A stretch of DNA of 64,000 nt from Desulfuromonas sp. (GCA_002868905.1 PKUA01000006.1:1-64000), one strand, 5' to 3'. Positions 43,119 through 52,657 are shown, numbered from the stretch's first letter. Made by a program: numbers and translations. Notes: a model not told the origin generated them from the sequence alone.

Positions 43119-44408
43119 TTACCTGTTATGTTCTCTTAGGTCAGTCGCCACATTCGCCGCCTCGAACAGAAGGTTGCATCCACCCTCGTACAACACGTCA
43201 CTACGCAATTGGTGTCCAACGTGTTCCCAGTTCGGATAGCCTCTCAGCAACAGCCCCTTGTGCAATCGGTGGGCGAGAGACTCGCAGTGCCCGTTACCGA
43301 CCACCAGATGATAACGATCATGCAGCAATTCGGCGTCCTCAAGGTCACCGACCTGAACCACGTCGGCAACAACGCTGTTCAGCTGTGGAGAGTTGACCGT
43401 CGAGAGCGCAACGCGGACGCGGCCGCCCGCCTCCTGCAGCGACTGGCAGAGGCCGGCAAGATGGTCCGGCTCGGCACAAACCAGAAAATCGGTCTGGCCG
43501 AGAGAGAAATGGCTGTCGAGCATCGCATCCTGCAACCGCTTGCGCCAGCGCTCCACAACTGGTGGCGGCTCACTCCGCCCGCTCTCCTGCAAAAGCAGGG
43601 CGGCGAACGAATCGCTCGCCTCAAGCCCGCTGAGATGGCTGAAATGGTGGTGACGAACAAACGGGTTCTTCCGGGTCAGCGCTTCGGCCGCCGAAGCCAT
43701 CGAGGTACCGACACTGATCACCAGGCTGGATTCGGCCAGGCTCCGGATCGCCTCGACCGTGATCCCTCCGTCGGAAATGGCGCTCTGTTTCTCCCCGAGG
43801 TGGCCGTCAAGCGAGTTGGATATATCCGGCAACGCCAAGACGTCGAATCCGAAGGCCTCGATAAAGTCCTTGATCTTTTCAACCTCCAGCGAGGTCAGAC
43901 TGACGTGCGGCAAAAGCAGAACCCGGTCGTCGTCGATCGCCTCGGTGGGAGCAACCAACTGTTCGATGACTGCCTTGGCCGCCAACCCCCAGCCGCACTC
44001 CAGCCCACCCTCGTAGTCGGGAGTATTGACATAGGCCAATGGAAAATCGACCTGCGAAGCGACACCTCGCACATCATCCCCCTTGGTCTCGGTCAAGCCG
44101 GTGGTGAACAACCCGATCAACGCCGGATCAACCTTGGTCGTGATGTTCTTGATCGCCTCGACGATGTTATAATCTCCACCGTCGAGGATGGCAGTCACGT
44201 CGGTGACGGCTGTCGTCTGAACCGCGATCGGCTCGCTGAAATGCCGCGTAAAATACACCTTGGAGAATGAAGTACAGCCCTGGCCACCATGCATCAGTGG
44301 CATGCAACGTTCGATGCCGAGAAACGCCAGGGTCGCCCCCATCGGCGCCGACAACTTGATCGGATTGACCTGCAACGGTTTAACCGGTTTTTTCATCACG
44401 ACTCCCAT
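43119..44408 (-). CDS. nifN: Nitrogenase cofactor scaffold subunit NifN
   Basis: A 429-residue NifK paralogue that forms the NifEN scaffold where NifB-co gains Mo and homocitrate. It starts MGVVMKKPVKPLQVNPIKLS and has IERCMPLMHGGQGCTSFSK, IGLFTTGLTETKGDD and LGQTDFLVCAEPDHL. It overlaps the end of nifE by 13 bases, and GGAGGG inside nifE precedes its ATG, so the two are translationally coupled. Confidence 0.95.
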   Translation of the reverse strand: MGVVMKKPVKPLQVNPIKLSAPMGATLAFLGIERCMPLMHGGQGCTSFSKVYFTRHFSEPIAVQTTAVTDVTAILDGGDYNIVEAIKNITTKVDPALIGLFTTGLTETKGDDVRGVASQVDFPLAYVNTPDYEGGLECGWGLAAKAVIEQLVAPTEAIDDDRVLLLPHVSLTSLEVEKIKDFIEAFGFDVLALPDISNSLDGHLGEKQSAISDGGITVEAIRSLAESSLVISVGTSMASAAEALTRKNPFVRHHHFSHLSGLEASDSFAALLLQESGRSEPPPVVERWRKRLQDAMLDSHFSLGQTDFLVCAEPDHLAGLCQSLQEAGGRVRVALSTVNSPQLNSVVADVVQVGDLEDAELLHDRYHLVVGNGHCESLAHRLHKGLLLRGYPNWEHVGHQLRSDVLYEGGCNLLFEAANVATDLREHNR

Positions 44409-45748
44409 GGTGCCCTCCGTGCAACATTTTTGAAAACCGGGTTTTCAAGAGCGTTTTTCAAATCTTCCGCCAGGTTGAGAAGCCCGTTATAAGCCCCGTA
44501 ACTCTTTTTCTTCTCCTGGTTGACATCGGCAAACGCGATCCCTTTTTTGATTGCCGTATAGAGACTGCGCCCTCCGGCGAGCAGCAGATCGGCACCGGTC
44601 TCGTCGATCAACTTCGCCTGTTCGGCCCCGGGGTTCATCATCAGCACCCCCTTCTCGCCGAGGTACTCACGGGCCTTGGCCCGATCATCCTCGGTCGCCT
44701 TCTTGACAGCGGTCGCCACGACCTCGATGCCGAGATCCTGCAGTGCGGCCGCAATCGACCAGGTCTTGTTACCGCCGGTGTTCAAAACCGCCTTCTTGCC
44801 ACGGAAAAATTCACGGTAGGGGGCAAGCCGCTGCTCGAGCGACTCCTCCTCGCGGGCGATCAGACGTTCTGTCCGGGCCACCAGGTCGGCATCGCCAAGT
44901 GCGGCGGCGATGGTACGCAAACCGTTGCTGGTGTCGCGCTTGCCGTAAAATGAGAGGGAGATGGAAGGAATACCGAACCTCTCTTCCATTTTTCGCGTCA
45001 GAGAAACCAGGGACTTGGCACAGACGAGAACGTTGAGCCTGGCCCGGTGAGCGGTCCGGATGGCGGCAACACGCCCGTCACCGCTCAGGGTCGAGAGTAT
45101 CCGGATACCGAGTTCTTCAAGCAAAGGGGAATATTGCCACATGTCTCCGGTGACGTTGTACTCTCCGATCAGGTTGATATCGAACGGTGTGCTCGTTTCA
45201 GGCTCTGCGGTCCCGATCAAATGGGTCAGAACCGCTTCGCCGCCGAGACGACTACCGAGATTTTTACTCCCGACAAACCCGGGTGCGTGCACCGGAATCA
45301 TCGGTACGCCGTGGCGCTCGGAAGCCTGTTTGCAAACCGCATCAATGTCATCACCAATCAACGCCGTGACACAGGTGGCATAAACAAAAACAGCTTCAGG
45401 GCGGTAACGCTCCATGATGTAATCGATGGCCTCGGCGACTTTCCCTTCCCCTCCGAAGACAACGTCGTTGATCGTGACATCGGTGGTAAAACCAACCTGC
45501 GTCAGATCACGGCCTGCGTAACTTGTCCCGGTGGCGCGGGTTTCCCAGGAGGAACCGAGGCAGGTCATCGGTCCGTGCACCAGGTGAGCGGCATCGGCAT
45601 AAGGAAACAGGGAAATCTGCGCTCCCTCGAAGGCGCACCCTCCGGTGGTCGCTCCCGGCTTCGGGACATTGCAGGCTGCCTTACGGGTCTGGTTATGAGC
45701 GCAGGAGCTCTCGTCGAGCAGTTCCCTGATCTTCGGTTTTTTTGCCAT
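44396..45748 (-). CDS. nifE: Nitrogenase cofactor scaffold subunit NifE
   Basis: A 450-residue NifD paralogue. It starts MAKKPKIRELLDESSC, with Cys in GGCAFEGAQISLFPYADAAH and VHGPMTCLGSSWETR, and VYATCVTALIGDD corresponding to the third cluster ligand. LNTGGNKTWSIAAAL and LLAGGRSLYTAIKKGIAF are family hallmarks. A sigma-54 promoter lies about 135 bases upstream. It starts the leftward nifE-nifN-nifU/Q operon, divergent from nifV. Confidence 0.96.
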   Translation of the reverse strand: MAKKPKIRELLDESSCAHNQTRKAACNVPKPGATTGGCAFEGAQISLFPYADAAHLVHGPMTCLGSSWETRATGTSYAGRDLTQVGFTTDVTINDVVFGGEGKVAEAIDYIMERYRPEAVFVYATCVTALIGDDIDAVCKQASERHGVPMIPVHAPGFVGSKNLGSRLGGEAVLTHLIGTAEPETSTPFDINLIGEYNVTGDMWQYSPLLEELGIRILSTLSGDGRVAAIRTAHRARLNVLVCAKSLVSLTRKMEERFGIPSISLSFYGKRDTSNGLRTIAAALGDADLVARTERLIAREEESLEQRLAPYREFFRGKKAVLNTGGNKTWSIAAALQDLGIEVVATAVKKATEDDRAKAREYLGEKGVLMMNPGAEQAKLIDETGADLLLAGGRSLYTAIKKGIAFADVNQEKKKSYGAYNGLLNLAEDLKNALENPVFKNVARRAPWES

Positions 45749-45880
45749 GGCGGCCGACCTTTCAAATCATCTGCTGAAGTTTCTGAGATCAGGTCCGTCG
45801 CTTCTTTGGGAGTGGAACCGGCTTTTCCGGCAACGTTGGCGGGAAAGAGGATATATCCTGTTCGAGAACCGAGTTAAACA

Positions 45881-45895
45881 GCAAGAGTCTTGCCA
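45881..45895 (-). promoter_or_regulatory. Sigma-54 promoter of nifEN
   Basis: Minus strand TGGCAA-GACTC-TTGC, one mismatch to the -24/-12 consensus. Its leader (45749-45880) has a short CCGG-AAAAG-CCGG hairpin but no terminator. The whole nifE-nifV spacer (45749-46194) holds no gene. Confidence 0.8.
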
Positions 45896-46071
45896 TGTCG
45901 GCAAAAGCCTCAAAATGAGGCACTCTGGCTGCATCACCAGAGAGATTTCCGCGGGATCGAGTGACAATTTCCAGGCAGGATGCACGTTTTTTATGCAAAA
46001 AAACACCTTCTCTCTTCGGGGTTGCCTGGCGTGATGGTGCGGAAATGAGCGCTCCGTCTTGATTCTCATCT

Positions 46072-46086
46072 GGGCACGCGATTTGC
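46072..46086 (+). promoter_or_regulatory. Sigma-54 promoter of nifV
   Basis: Plus strand GGGCAC-GCGAT-TTGC, matching TGGCAC-N5-TTGC except the first base. It is about 110 bases ahead of the nifV ATG. Confidence 0.83.
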
Positions 46087-46105
46087 TTTATCAAGCTCCC
46101 ATACC

Positions 46106-46138
46106 CCGGCAAAGTTGCCGGCCACCGGCAACGAAGCC
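46106..46138 (+). promoter_or_regulatory. ANTAR-type hairpin pair in the nifV leader
   Basis: CCGGC-AAAGTT-GCCGG (46106-46121) and GGC-AACGAA-GCC (46127-46138). Both hexaloops have A1 and G4, and the second hairpin shares bases with the 5' arm of the following terminator. Confidence 0.77.
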
Positions 46139-46176
46139 CCGCCACGACAGGTCCCCCTGTCGTGGCGGGGCTTTTT
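46134..46176 (+). terminator. Strong intrinsic terminator in the nifV leader
   Basis: An 18-bp perfect stem (46134-46151 and 46156-46173; core GCCCCGCCACGACAGG), loop TCCC, then five T. It lies 20 bases before the nifV ATG, so it must be bypassed for expression. Confidence 0.92.
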
Positions 46177-46194
46177 AATTTCCAGAGGTGCCCC

Positions 46195-47334
46195 ATGCTT
46201 GAAGACAACAGACAGCAAGTCATTATCGACGACACGACCCTGCGGGACGGCGAACAGACCGCGGGGGTAGTTTTCAGCCGCGACGAGAAAATCCGCATCG
46301 CCAAACTGCTCGATGATACCGGTGTCGGCGAACTCGAATGCGGCATCCCCGCCATGGGCCAAGAAGAGCGGGCGTCCGTCAAGGCCCTGGTCGACCTGGG
46401 GCTCAAAGCCCGGTTGATCACCTGGAATCGGGCCGTCATTTCCGACATCCAGGCGTCGCTCGATTCCGGGGTCGATGCGGTCGACATTTCCCTGTCGGTT
46501 TCGGACATTCACATTGAACAAAAGCTTCGAAAATCCCGGAACTGGGTCAAGGAACAGCTCAAAGTCGCCCTCGATTTCGCCAAAAAAAACAACCTCTACG
46601 TCTCGGTCGGAGGGGAGGACGCGAGCCGAGCCGATCTTGAATTCCTGGTGGAATTGATGAGTATCGCACGCGACCTCGGCGCCGACCGGTTTCGCTTCTG
46701 TGACACCCTCGGCATCCTCGATCCGTTTTCGACCTTCGACAAGGTTTCCTATCTCGCCGCCCGGGTCGATCTCGACCTCGAGGTCCACACCCACAACGAC
46801 CTCGGCATGGCCACCGCCAATGCGATTGCCGGCATCCGGGCCGGGGCGCGGTTCGTCAACACCACGGTCAACGGCTTGGGAGAGCGGGCCGGCAACGCAG
46901 CACTGGAAGAGGTCGTGATGGCCCTGCGCCATGCCTGCAACATAGAGCCCGGCATCGACACCGGCCGTTTCGTCGAGCTTTCCAGGCTCGTCGGCGAAGC
47001 GAGCTGCCGCCCCGTCCCCGACTGGAAAGCGGTCGTCGGGGCCAAAGTCTTCTCGCACGAATCCGGGCTGCACGCCGACGGGATTCTCAAGGCGCCGTCG
47101 AATTACGAGGGCTACGACCCTGCCGAAGTCGGCCTGCAACGCCACATGGTAATCGGCAAACACTCCGGCAGCCATGGACTCGGATACCGGCTGCGACAGC
47201 TCGGGGTCAACCTCGGCCGCTCGGAACTCGACACGCTATTGGTCAAAGTCCGGCAGCTTGCCCAGTTCAACAAACGTCCGCTGGCGGACGACGAGTTGCT
47301 GCAACTTTGTCAAGAGAGACTCCAGGTCGCCTGA
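46195..47334 (+). CDS. nifV: Homocitrate synthase NifV
   Basis: Condenses acetyl-CoA and 2-oxoglutarate to homocitrate, the organic ligand of FeMo-co. The 379-residue protein has IIDDTTLRDGEQTAGV at the start of the TIM barrel, LEVHTHNDLGMATANA with metal-binding His residues, NTTVNGLGERAGNA and VFSHESGLHADGI. AGAGG precedes the ATG. It is expressed from its own sigma-54 promoter behind a leader terminator and ends TGATG into the acetyltransferase gene. Confidence 0.95.
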   Translation: MLEDNRQQVIIDDTTLRDGEQTAGVVFSRDEKIRIAKLLDDTGVGELECGIPAMGQEERASVKALVDLGLKARLITWNRAVISDIQASLDSGVDAVDISLSVSDIHIEQKLRKSRNWVKEQLKVALDFAKKNNLYVSVGGEDASRADLEFLVELMSIARDLGADRFRFCDTLGILDPFSTFDKVSYLAARVDLDLEVHTHNDLGMATANAIAGIRAGARFVNTTVNGLGERAGNAALEEVVMALRHACNIEPGIDTGRFVELSRLVGEASCRPVPDWKAVVGAKVFSHESGLHADGILKAPSNYEGYDPAEVGLQRHMVIGKHSGSHGLGYRLRQLGVNLGRSELDTLLVKVRQLAQFNKRPLADDELLQLCQERLQVA

Positions 47335-48155
47335 TGCACCCGGAACTCCGTCAGCCAGCAACACAGGACTGGGATCATTTTTTCCGTCTCGCTGTTACGG
47401 AAGGGTGGTGCATCCCTTCGACCGAACAAGAGATGTTCGGGGACCAGTGGCGGGATCATGCCCGAGTCACTGCGCTCGACGGGACCTTCGCCGGGATGGT
47501 GACCGCCGTCCCACACGAGACGAGCGGCTGGATCGGCAACCTGATCATCCCGTCCGAGCTCCGCAGGCAGGGCCTCGGCACACAACTATTCACGGCTGCC
47601 TGCGCTGCGTTGGAGCAACACGGTTGTCAGTCAATCTGGTTGACCGCCTCCACCCAGGGACAGCCGCTTTACGCATCATTCGGATTCAGGGTCGTTGACC
47701 ACATCCACCGCTGGATCCACCCCGGACGCGAAGGTCATCGTTCTAAAAAAAAGTCAGAGCGGAACAATGGCGAGAGATTGGCCGAACTGGATCGACAAGC
47801 CTGGGGAGAAAAGCGTAATGTCATGCTCAATGGGTTGATGAACCATGGCGAGGTGCTCGTCACCGAAGATGCGGTCGCGCTGCTGCAGCGCGGCCCTGAC
47901 TTCCAGGTCATCGGACCATGGTATTCGCCCAACCTCTGCCCCCGCTCCAACCGCCTGCTGCTCCAGGAGGCGCTGGATGAGCATCCAGCCCCCTCCTTTG
48001 TGGCAGACCTGCTCGCTTCATCACCGGTCGCCCAGCTGCTGGCAGCGGCAGGGTTCAGAAAAGCCGGGGAGAACGCATTGATGGTGCGGGGAACCGACGC
48101 GGCGGTCAACCGGTCGATGATGGTGTCGCTGGCGAGCCTGGGGAGCTTCGGCTAA
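47334..48155 (+). CDS. GNAT N-acetyltransferase, tandem-domain
   Basis: A 273-residue protein. The N-terminal GNAT domain is clear: GWIGNLIIPSELRRQGLGTQL (acetyl-CoA site) and PLYASFGFRVVDHIHRW. The second half (about 145-273) resembles a degenerate GNAT or the C-terminal domain of the YitI type. Its ATG overlaps the nifV stop as TGATG, so it is translated with nifV; a link to nitrogen fixation is unproven. Confidence 0.82.
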   Translation: MHPELRQPATQDWDHFFRLAVTEGWCIPSTEQEMFGDQWRDHARVTALDGTFAGMVTAVPHETSGWIGNLIIPSELRRQGLGTQLFTAACAALEQHGCQSIWLTASTQGQPLYASFGFRVVDHIHRWIHPGREGHRSKKKSERNNGERLAELDRQAWGEKRNVMLNGLMNHGEVLVTEDAVALLQRGPDFQVIGPWYSPNLCPRSNRLLLQEALDEHPAPSFVADLLASSPVAQLLAAAGFRKAGENALMVRGTDAAVNRSMMVSLASLGSFG

Positions 48156-48348
48156 GAGCAAATGAACCACAATGCACAGAACGTGCAAAGGTTCTTAAAG
48201 AGCTGAAAGTCATTGGATAAGCGGCTAACGACAGCATCCCTTCTCCCCGAGGGAGAGGGTGAAATGCTGAAAACCCTGGCCTGAAAGTCCATAGGCTTGA
48301 ACGAGCGCGCCGAGACCAATTATTGCTTCGGTGATTAAACATTGAACT

Positions 48349-48398
48349 GTAGGGGCGGCGCTTGCTCCGCCCTGGGGCGCGGCAAGCAGCACCCCTAC
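48349..48398. repeat. REP-like GTAGGGG inverted repeat
   Basis: Starts GTAGGGG and ends CCCCTAC with imperfect pairing between, like 27261-27326. The spacer 48156-48447 also has a short CTCCCC-type hairpin near 48240-48270 and no gene. Confidence 0.75.
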
Positions 48399-48447
48399 CA
48401 ATTCAGGATTTGGATATTTATCCACTGAAGCAATAAGAGGGGCAGAC

Positions 48448-50034
48448 TTATAGCAGCAGCAACAGGTTCACCAACCCGATCAGGCCGCCGAGCAGGGCAC
48501 CGAACAAGTTGATGTACTTGAACTGCTCCTTCATGATCCCCATCAGCAACCCTTCGACCTCGAGAACATCGAGGGCATCAACCTTCTCACTGACAATGCG
48601 CGCCACGTTGAGGCTCTCGACCAGCGGGGGGACCTCCTTCTTCAGCACGTCGGCCAGTTGCCGATAAAGCCCCGCTTCGAGTTCTTCACGCAAATCGGCA
48701 GGGATCCTCGGCGCCAATCGTCCGAGCGACTTATGAAACAACAACTCGTCGAGCAAGGCGGCGAGCTGGCTGTCGAGCCAGCGCTCAGCCTGCGGATCCC
48801 GCAGCAGGGCCAGCAATCGTTCCTCCAACAGCGCGCGACCTTTTTCGACGCCATCGGGCGGCAGCGCTCCTTGCAAAATCGACTGGAACGAACGATCCTT
48901 GATCCGGTTATAACCGAGCTCGATCATGCCGGTCAGCGCTTGCCGGGTCCGTGCCCCGCGCAGGATATCCACCGCCTGCTCCCGCAGAAAACGACGCACG
49001 CCGGCGACCTTCTCATACGGCCATTTCTCAAGATAGCTCGCCACCGGCCGATCAAGCCACTGCTCGGCCCGTTCCCGCAGCAGGGCCGCGACCTGTTGCC
49101 GGGTCCGTTCTTCCTTGAGCCAACGGGCCATCTCGTCGGCTGCCTTGTCAATGAATTCCGGTAGCCTTTCGTAGATATTGTCGAGATTGACGAACCCTGA
49201 AAGCAGCCCGGCAAGCCCCTCCAGCGAGTCGAGGAAACCTTCGATACCCTCGCGCGCCTTGACGATGAGCCGCTGCCGCACATCCGGATCGTAAAGCAGG
49301 GTCGACAGTTTCTCCAACAGCTCCGGCAATTCCTGCTCAAGCTGGTTCAACACCAGGTCGACCAGGTCGGAGGGCAAGATTTCCCGCAGGCTGCGCCGGC
49401 TCTGCAGCAGAGACTCGACCCGATCATCGACCAACCGCTCCACGGTCCGGGCCAACTCCGGCGATTGCAGCCACTGGCCAAGTTTTTCCCGGATGTGGCC
49501 TTGCAGGGCCTCTTCCCGCTCCTCGGTCAGAAAACTGCTGAGATCCCGGCTGAGCAGGGCATCGCCCTGGCGCTGCAGATAGCCGTGCAGCTCATCGGCA
49601 AAATCGTCGCTGGCAAGGTACTGGCCGAGACGGGCGACCACTTTCCAGCGGCCCATGTCAACCAGGTCGCGAAACCGGTTGCGCATCTCCCGGGGAACCA
49701 GTTCGACCGGCGGGCCTAGCTCGCGCCCGACGAACTGGTCGAGCTTGTCGCGCAGGGCTCCCTGCAACTCCCGCCTGAAGCCCTCCTTCTGCAATGCACG
49801 GCCGACATCGTCGGCCGTCAGCAGGTGACCGCCGACCATGTCGCCGATCCTGCGGGCGAGTTCCCCGCGCCGCGCCGGGATGATCCCGGGTGTCAGCGGG
49901 ATGCGAATTCCAAACAGATACCAGGGACGCAGGGGACGGAACAACATCCGGATGGCGATGTAGTTGGTCACATAGCCGATCAGCGCCCCGAGCAACGGGG
50001 GGAGAAGATAAGGGAGGTAAGTCTCAATCTGCAT
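48448..50034 (-). CDS. DUF445 family membrane protein
   Basis: A 528-residue protein with hydrophobic segments at both ends (LLPPLLGALIGYVTNYIAIRM near the start; INLFGALLGGLIGLVNLLLLL at the end) and a long amphipathic helical middle. This is the DUF445 plan; function unknown. Motif PLTPGIIPARRGELARRIG follows the first membrane segment. It lies 30 bases after the nucleotidyltransferase gene on the same strand. Confidence 0.85.
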   Translation of the reverse strand: MQIETYLPYLLPPLLGALIGYVTNYIAIRMLFRPLRPWYLFGIRIPLTPGIIPARRGELARRIGDMVGGHLLTADDVGRALQKEGFRRELQGALRDKLDQFVGRELGPPVELVPREMRNRFRDLVDMGRWKVVARLGQYLASDDFADELHGYLQRQGDALLSRDLSSFLTEEREEALQGHIREKLGQWLQSPELARTVERLVDDRVESLLQSRRSLREILPSDLVDLVLNQLEQELPELLEKLSTLLYDPDVRQRLIVKAREGIEGFLDSLEGLAGLLSGFVNLDNIYERLPEFIDKAADEMARWLKEERTRQQVAALLRERAEQWLDRPVASYLEKWPYEKVAGVRRFLREQAVDILRGARTRQALTGMIELGYNRIKDRSFQSILQGALPPDGVEKGRALLEERLLALLRDPQAERWLDSQLAALLDELLFHKSLGRLAPRIPADLREELEAGLYRQLADVLKKEVPPLVESLNVARIVSEKVDALDVLEVEGLLMGIMKEQFKYINLFGALLGGLIGLVNLLLLL

Positions 50035-50064
50035 AAGTGTGCCGTGTGAGGCGTCTCGGATTGT

Positions 50065-51060
50065 TTAGTCGACCATTTCGATCAGCGAGTGGTCACCGAT
50101 ATTCATCACGCGTGGTGAACCGACCAGCCGGACCGAATCACCGAGAATGCTCCGGTGCAGAACCATATTCTGCACGGTGCTGTCGGCATTGATAATAGAG
50201 TCGCGTACGATGCTCTCCTCGACAACGCTCCCACGCGCTACGGAAACGTCGGGGCCGAGAATGCAGTTGCGCACTACCGCACCCTTTTCGATATGCACCG
50301 GCTCGATCAGTACCGTGTTGACCGCCTCACCATGCACATGGTGGCGCCCCCTGAGCAGGTAGCGGTTGGTTTCCAGCAGAGTTTCCGGCTTGCCGCAGTC
50401 GAGCCAGGCATCGATCTGCGGAGCCTTAAACCGGGTGCCGCCGGCGATCATCCGCATGAACACGGCGGGGAGGTAGTATTCCCCCTTAACCGTATCACCC
50501 GCCGCGAGCGTCTCTTGGATGGCCGTCATGAAGGCGTTGGCATCCTTCAGGTAGTAAAGTCCGACCTGGGCGAGTCGAGAAATTGGCGTATCCGGCTTTT
50601 CCACCATATCGACGATCAGACCATCCTTGACCACGTTGACACCGAACCGCTGGTAGTCCTCGACCTCCATCGAGTAGATCAACCCGTCGCAGTCCTCGGT
50701 CAGTTTCGAAATCTGCCCCAGGTCCGCCACGAAGATGGTGTCGTTAAACACGACCAGCAGGTCGTCACCCGGCTCGATGCGCGGTGCCGCAAGCACCACG
50801 GCATGGGCCGGTCCGAGCCTCTCCTCCTGCACCAGGTAGCTGCAGTTCAGGTCCGGAAAATGCTGCTGCATGAAATCGCTGATCTGCGCGCCGTTTTCAT
50901 CGGTGATAAAAATGAACTCTTCAGGCGCGAGTGGGACGAGACGGCTGATGATATGTTCAAGGACGGTTTTTCCCGCGACGTGAACCAGAGATTTGGCCTT
51001 GGTGTGGGTATGAGGGCGCAACCGCGTCCCCTTTCCGGCAACCGGAAGAACAATTTTCAT
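50065..51060 (-). CDS. Sugar-phosphate nucleotidyltransferase
   Basis: A 331-residue protein starting MKIVLPVAGKGTRLRPHTHT, the NTP-binding signature of glucose-1-phosphate uridylyl/thymidylyltransferases, with DLLVVFNDTIF as metal site and DAWLDCGKPETLLETNRYLL. The last 75 residues have hexapeptide-like repeats of a left-handed beta helix. Substrate is not determined. ATG at 51060 gives good spacing to AGGAGG; ATG at 51066 would be too close. Confidence 0.85.
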   Translation of the reverse strand: MKIVLPVAGKGTRLRPHTHTKAKSLVHVAGKTVLEHIISRLVPLAPEEFIFITDENGAQISDFMQQHFPDLNCSYLVQEERLGPAHAVVLAAPRIEPGDDLLVVFNDTIFVADLGQISKLTEDCDGLIYSMEVEDYQRFGVNVVKDGLIVDMVEKPDTPISRLAQVGLYYLKDANAFMTAIQETLAAGDTVKGEYYLPAVFMRMIAGGTRFKAPQIDAWLDCGKPETLLETNRYLLRGRHHVHGEAVNTVLIEPVHIEKGAVVRNCILGPDVSVARGSVVEESIVRDSIINADSTVQNMVLHRSILGDSVRLVGSPRVMNIGDHSLIEMVD

Positions 51061-51256
51061 CGACATCTCCTCCTTGCGGCCCGTTCACCTGGAACAAAAG
51101 TGGAACGACGGGCATGAATTGTGGTTAAATATCCTCGTATCGCAATGCGACGCTTTTCGTGGACATGCAAAAGATTTTCCTGACGAACTCGTCAATCTGC
51201 CCAAAACACCCCGGATTCCCGGATGATGGGAACAGCTTCAGCGTAAGGACCTTGCC

Positions 51257-52141
51257 ATGCCGGATCAACTCATTCGTTGTCTCACCGAAGACGGTTCTTT
51301 CCGCGCCATCGCCACCGACACCACCGGACTGATCGAAGAACTGCGGCAGCGGCATGGGACCGATCCGACTGCCACCGTCGCTCTCGGGCGCCTCGCCACC
51401 GGCACCGCTTTGCTCGGGGCATTGCTTAAAGGGGATCAGCGCCTTGCCCTCATGGTCGAAGGGAACGGCCCTTTGCAACGGTTGCATGCGGAGACCGACG
51501 CTTCCGGCAATGTCCGCGCTTCGCTCCGCGTGCCGACCTGCAACCTTCCTCCCGAAGGGATGAAATTCCCGGTTGCCGCGGCCATTGGCAAAGCGGGCTT
51601 TCTGCACGTCATCAAGGACCTCGGCCTCAAGGAGCCTTACCAGAGCATGGTGCAACTCCAGACCAGCGAGATCGCCGAGGACCTCGCCTACTACCTGACA
51701 TCGTCCGAACAGATCCCTTCCGCCGTCGCACTTGGTGTTCTTCTCAACACCGATGGCTCGGTCCTGGCCGCCGGTGGCTTCCTGGTTCAGGCTATGCCGG
51801 ACTGCGCGGAAGATTTGCTCGCGACGCTGGAAGATCGGCTTCACGAGCTGCCGCCGGTTTCCAATCTGCTCGCTGAGGGCGCGACGCCGCCCGATCTGGT
51901 CAGGCAGGTATTTGGCGACTGGCCGTTCAATATCCGCCAGACCAACGAAATCCGTTTTCAGTGCGGGTGCAACCTGAGGCAGATCGCAACGGTGCTGCGC
52001 AGCCTGCCGGAAGAGGAGCGGGTTGCTCTCGCCGCACACAAGGAGCCGACTGTGATCAACTGCGAATATTGTCGGCAGGAGTACACCCTGCAACCCCATG
52101 ATCTCGCCATCCTGGACATGACCACGGACAAAAAATCGTGA
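51257..52141 (+). CDS. hslO: Redox-regulated chaperone Hsp33
   Basis: A 294-residue cytoplasmic holdase activated by oxidation. The zinc-binding redox switch is CGC (FQCGCNLRQ) and CEYC near the C-terminus (about 237-273). The N-terminal domain starts MPDQLIRCLTEDGSFRAIA, with ALGRLATGTALLGALLKGDQ. It is divergent from the nucleotidyltransferase gene and converges on the lipoprotein gene with nine bases between. Confidence 0.95.
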   Translation: MPDQLIRCLTEDGSFRAIATDTTGLIEELRQRHGTDPTATVALGRLATGTALLGALLKGDQRLALMVEGNGPLQRLHAETDASGNVRASLRVPTCNLPPEGMKFPVAAAIGKAGFLHVIKDLGLKEPYQSMVQLQTSEIAEDLAYYLTSSEQIPSAVALGVLLNTDGSVLAAGGFLVQAMPDCAEDLLATLEDRLHELPPVSNLLAEGATPPDLVRQVFGDWPFNIRQTNEIRFQCGCNLRQIATVLRSLPEEERVALAAHKEPTVINCEYCRQEYTLQPHDLAILDMTTDKKS

Positions 52142-52150
52142 TGAGCCGGG

Positions 52151-52657
52151 TCAACCCGGATTCGTCTTCGGCAGTTGCCGACGCACCTTGCCGGCCCGGA
52201 CTTCGACCGGCACCCCCTCACCGGCTGCAGTCTCCCAGGCGACGTCGCCGACATTGAAACCGTGCTGCTCCAGCAGGAGTTTCAACTGCGAAACACGTTT
52301 GTCTGCCAGCTTCCGTGCATAGTCGTCTCCCCGGTCGAGGCCTGCCCGAACGATAAACTTCCAGTCATGGGCAGCAAACCGGCCGAAGAAATCAACCAGG
52401 GGAGCTGTTGATCCCGGCGCCTCAAGACTCGGGATCAGGGCGGATCTTCCAAACAGGGTACCCGCCGGGTAAAGCAAACGAAAACCATCGACGGCAACGA
52501 CATCGGCATCCGGTAACAAGCGAGCGGCTGCGGTCAGTTCTTCGATGCTTGCCAGGCCTCCGTCGGCCAGGCGCTCCTCCATGGTGACCGGCGCGCAGGC
52601 AGACAGGGCGAGCACGATTAACAACAGAAGAGCGGTCAGTAAATTCATCTTAAACAT
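52151..52657 (-). CDS. OmpA-like lipoprotein
   Basis: A 168-residue protein with a lipoprotein signal (LIVLALSAC, Cys about 21). Residues about 70-165 resemble the OmpA C-terminal peptidoglycan-associated fold (FIVRAGLDRGDDYARKLADKRVSQLKLLL). The starting ATG is one of three in a row; the third (52657) gives the best spacing to GGGAGG. Role probably structural, linking membrane to peptidoglycan. Confidence 0.75.
   Translation of the reverse strand: MFKMNLLTALLLLIVLALSACAPVTMEERLADGGLASIEELTAAARLLPDADVVAVDGFRLLYPAGTLFGRSALIPSLEAPGSTAPLVDFFGRFAAHDWKFIVRAGLDRGDDYARKLADKRVSQLKLLLEQHGFNVGDVAWETAAGEGVPVEVRAGKVRRQLPKTNPG

Noticed and set aside
45795-45840. CCGG-AAAAG-CCGG hairpin in the nifE leader as an ANTAR site
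   Set aside because: The loop has five bases and no terminator follows.
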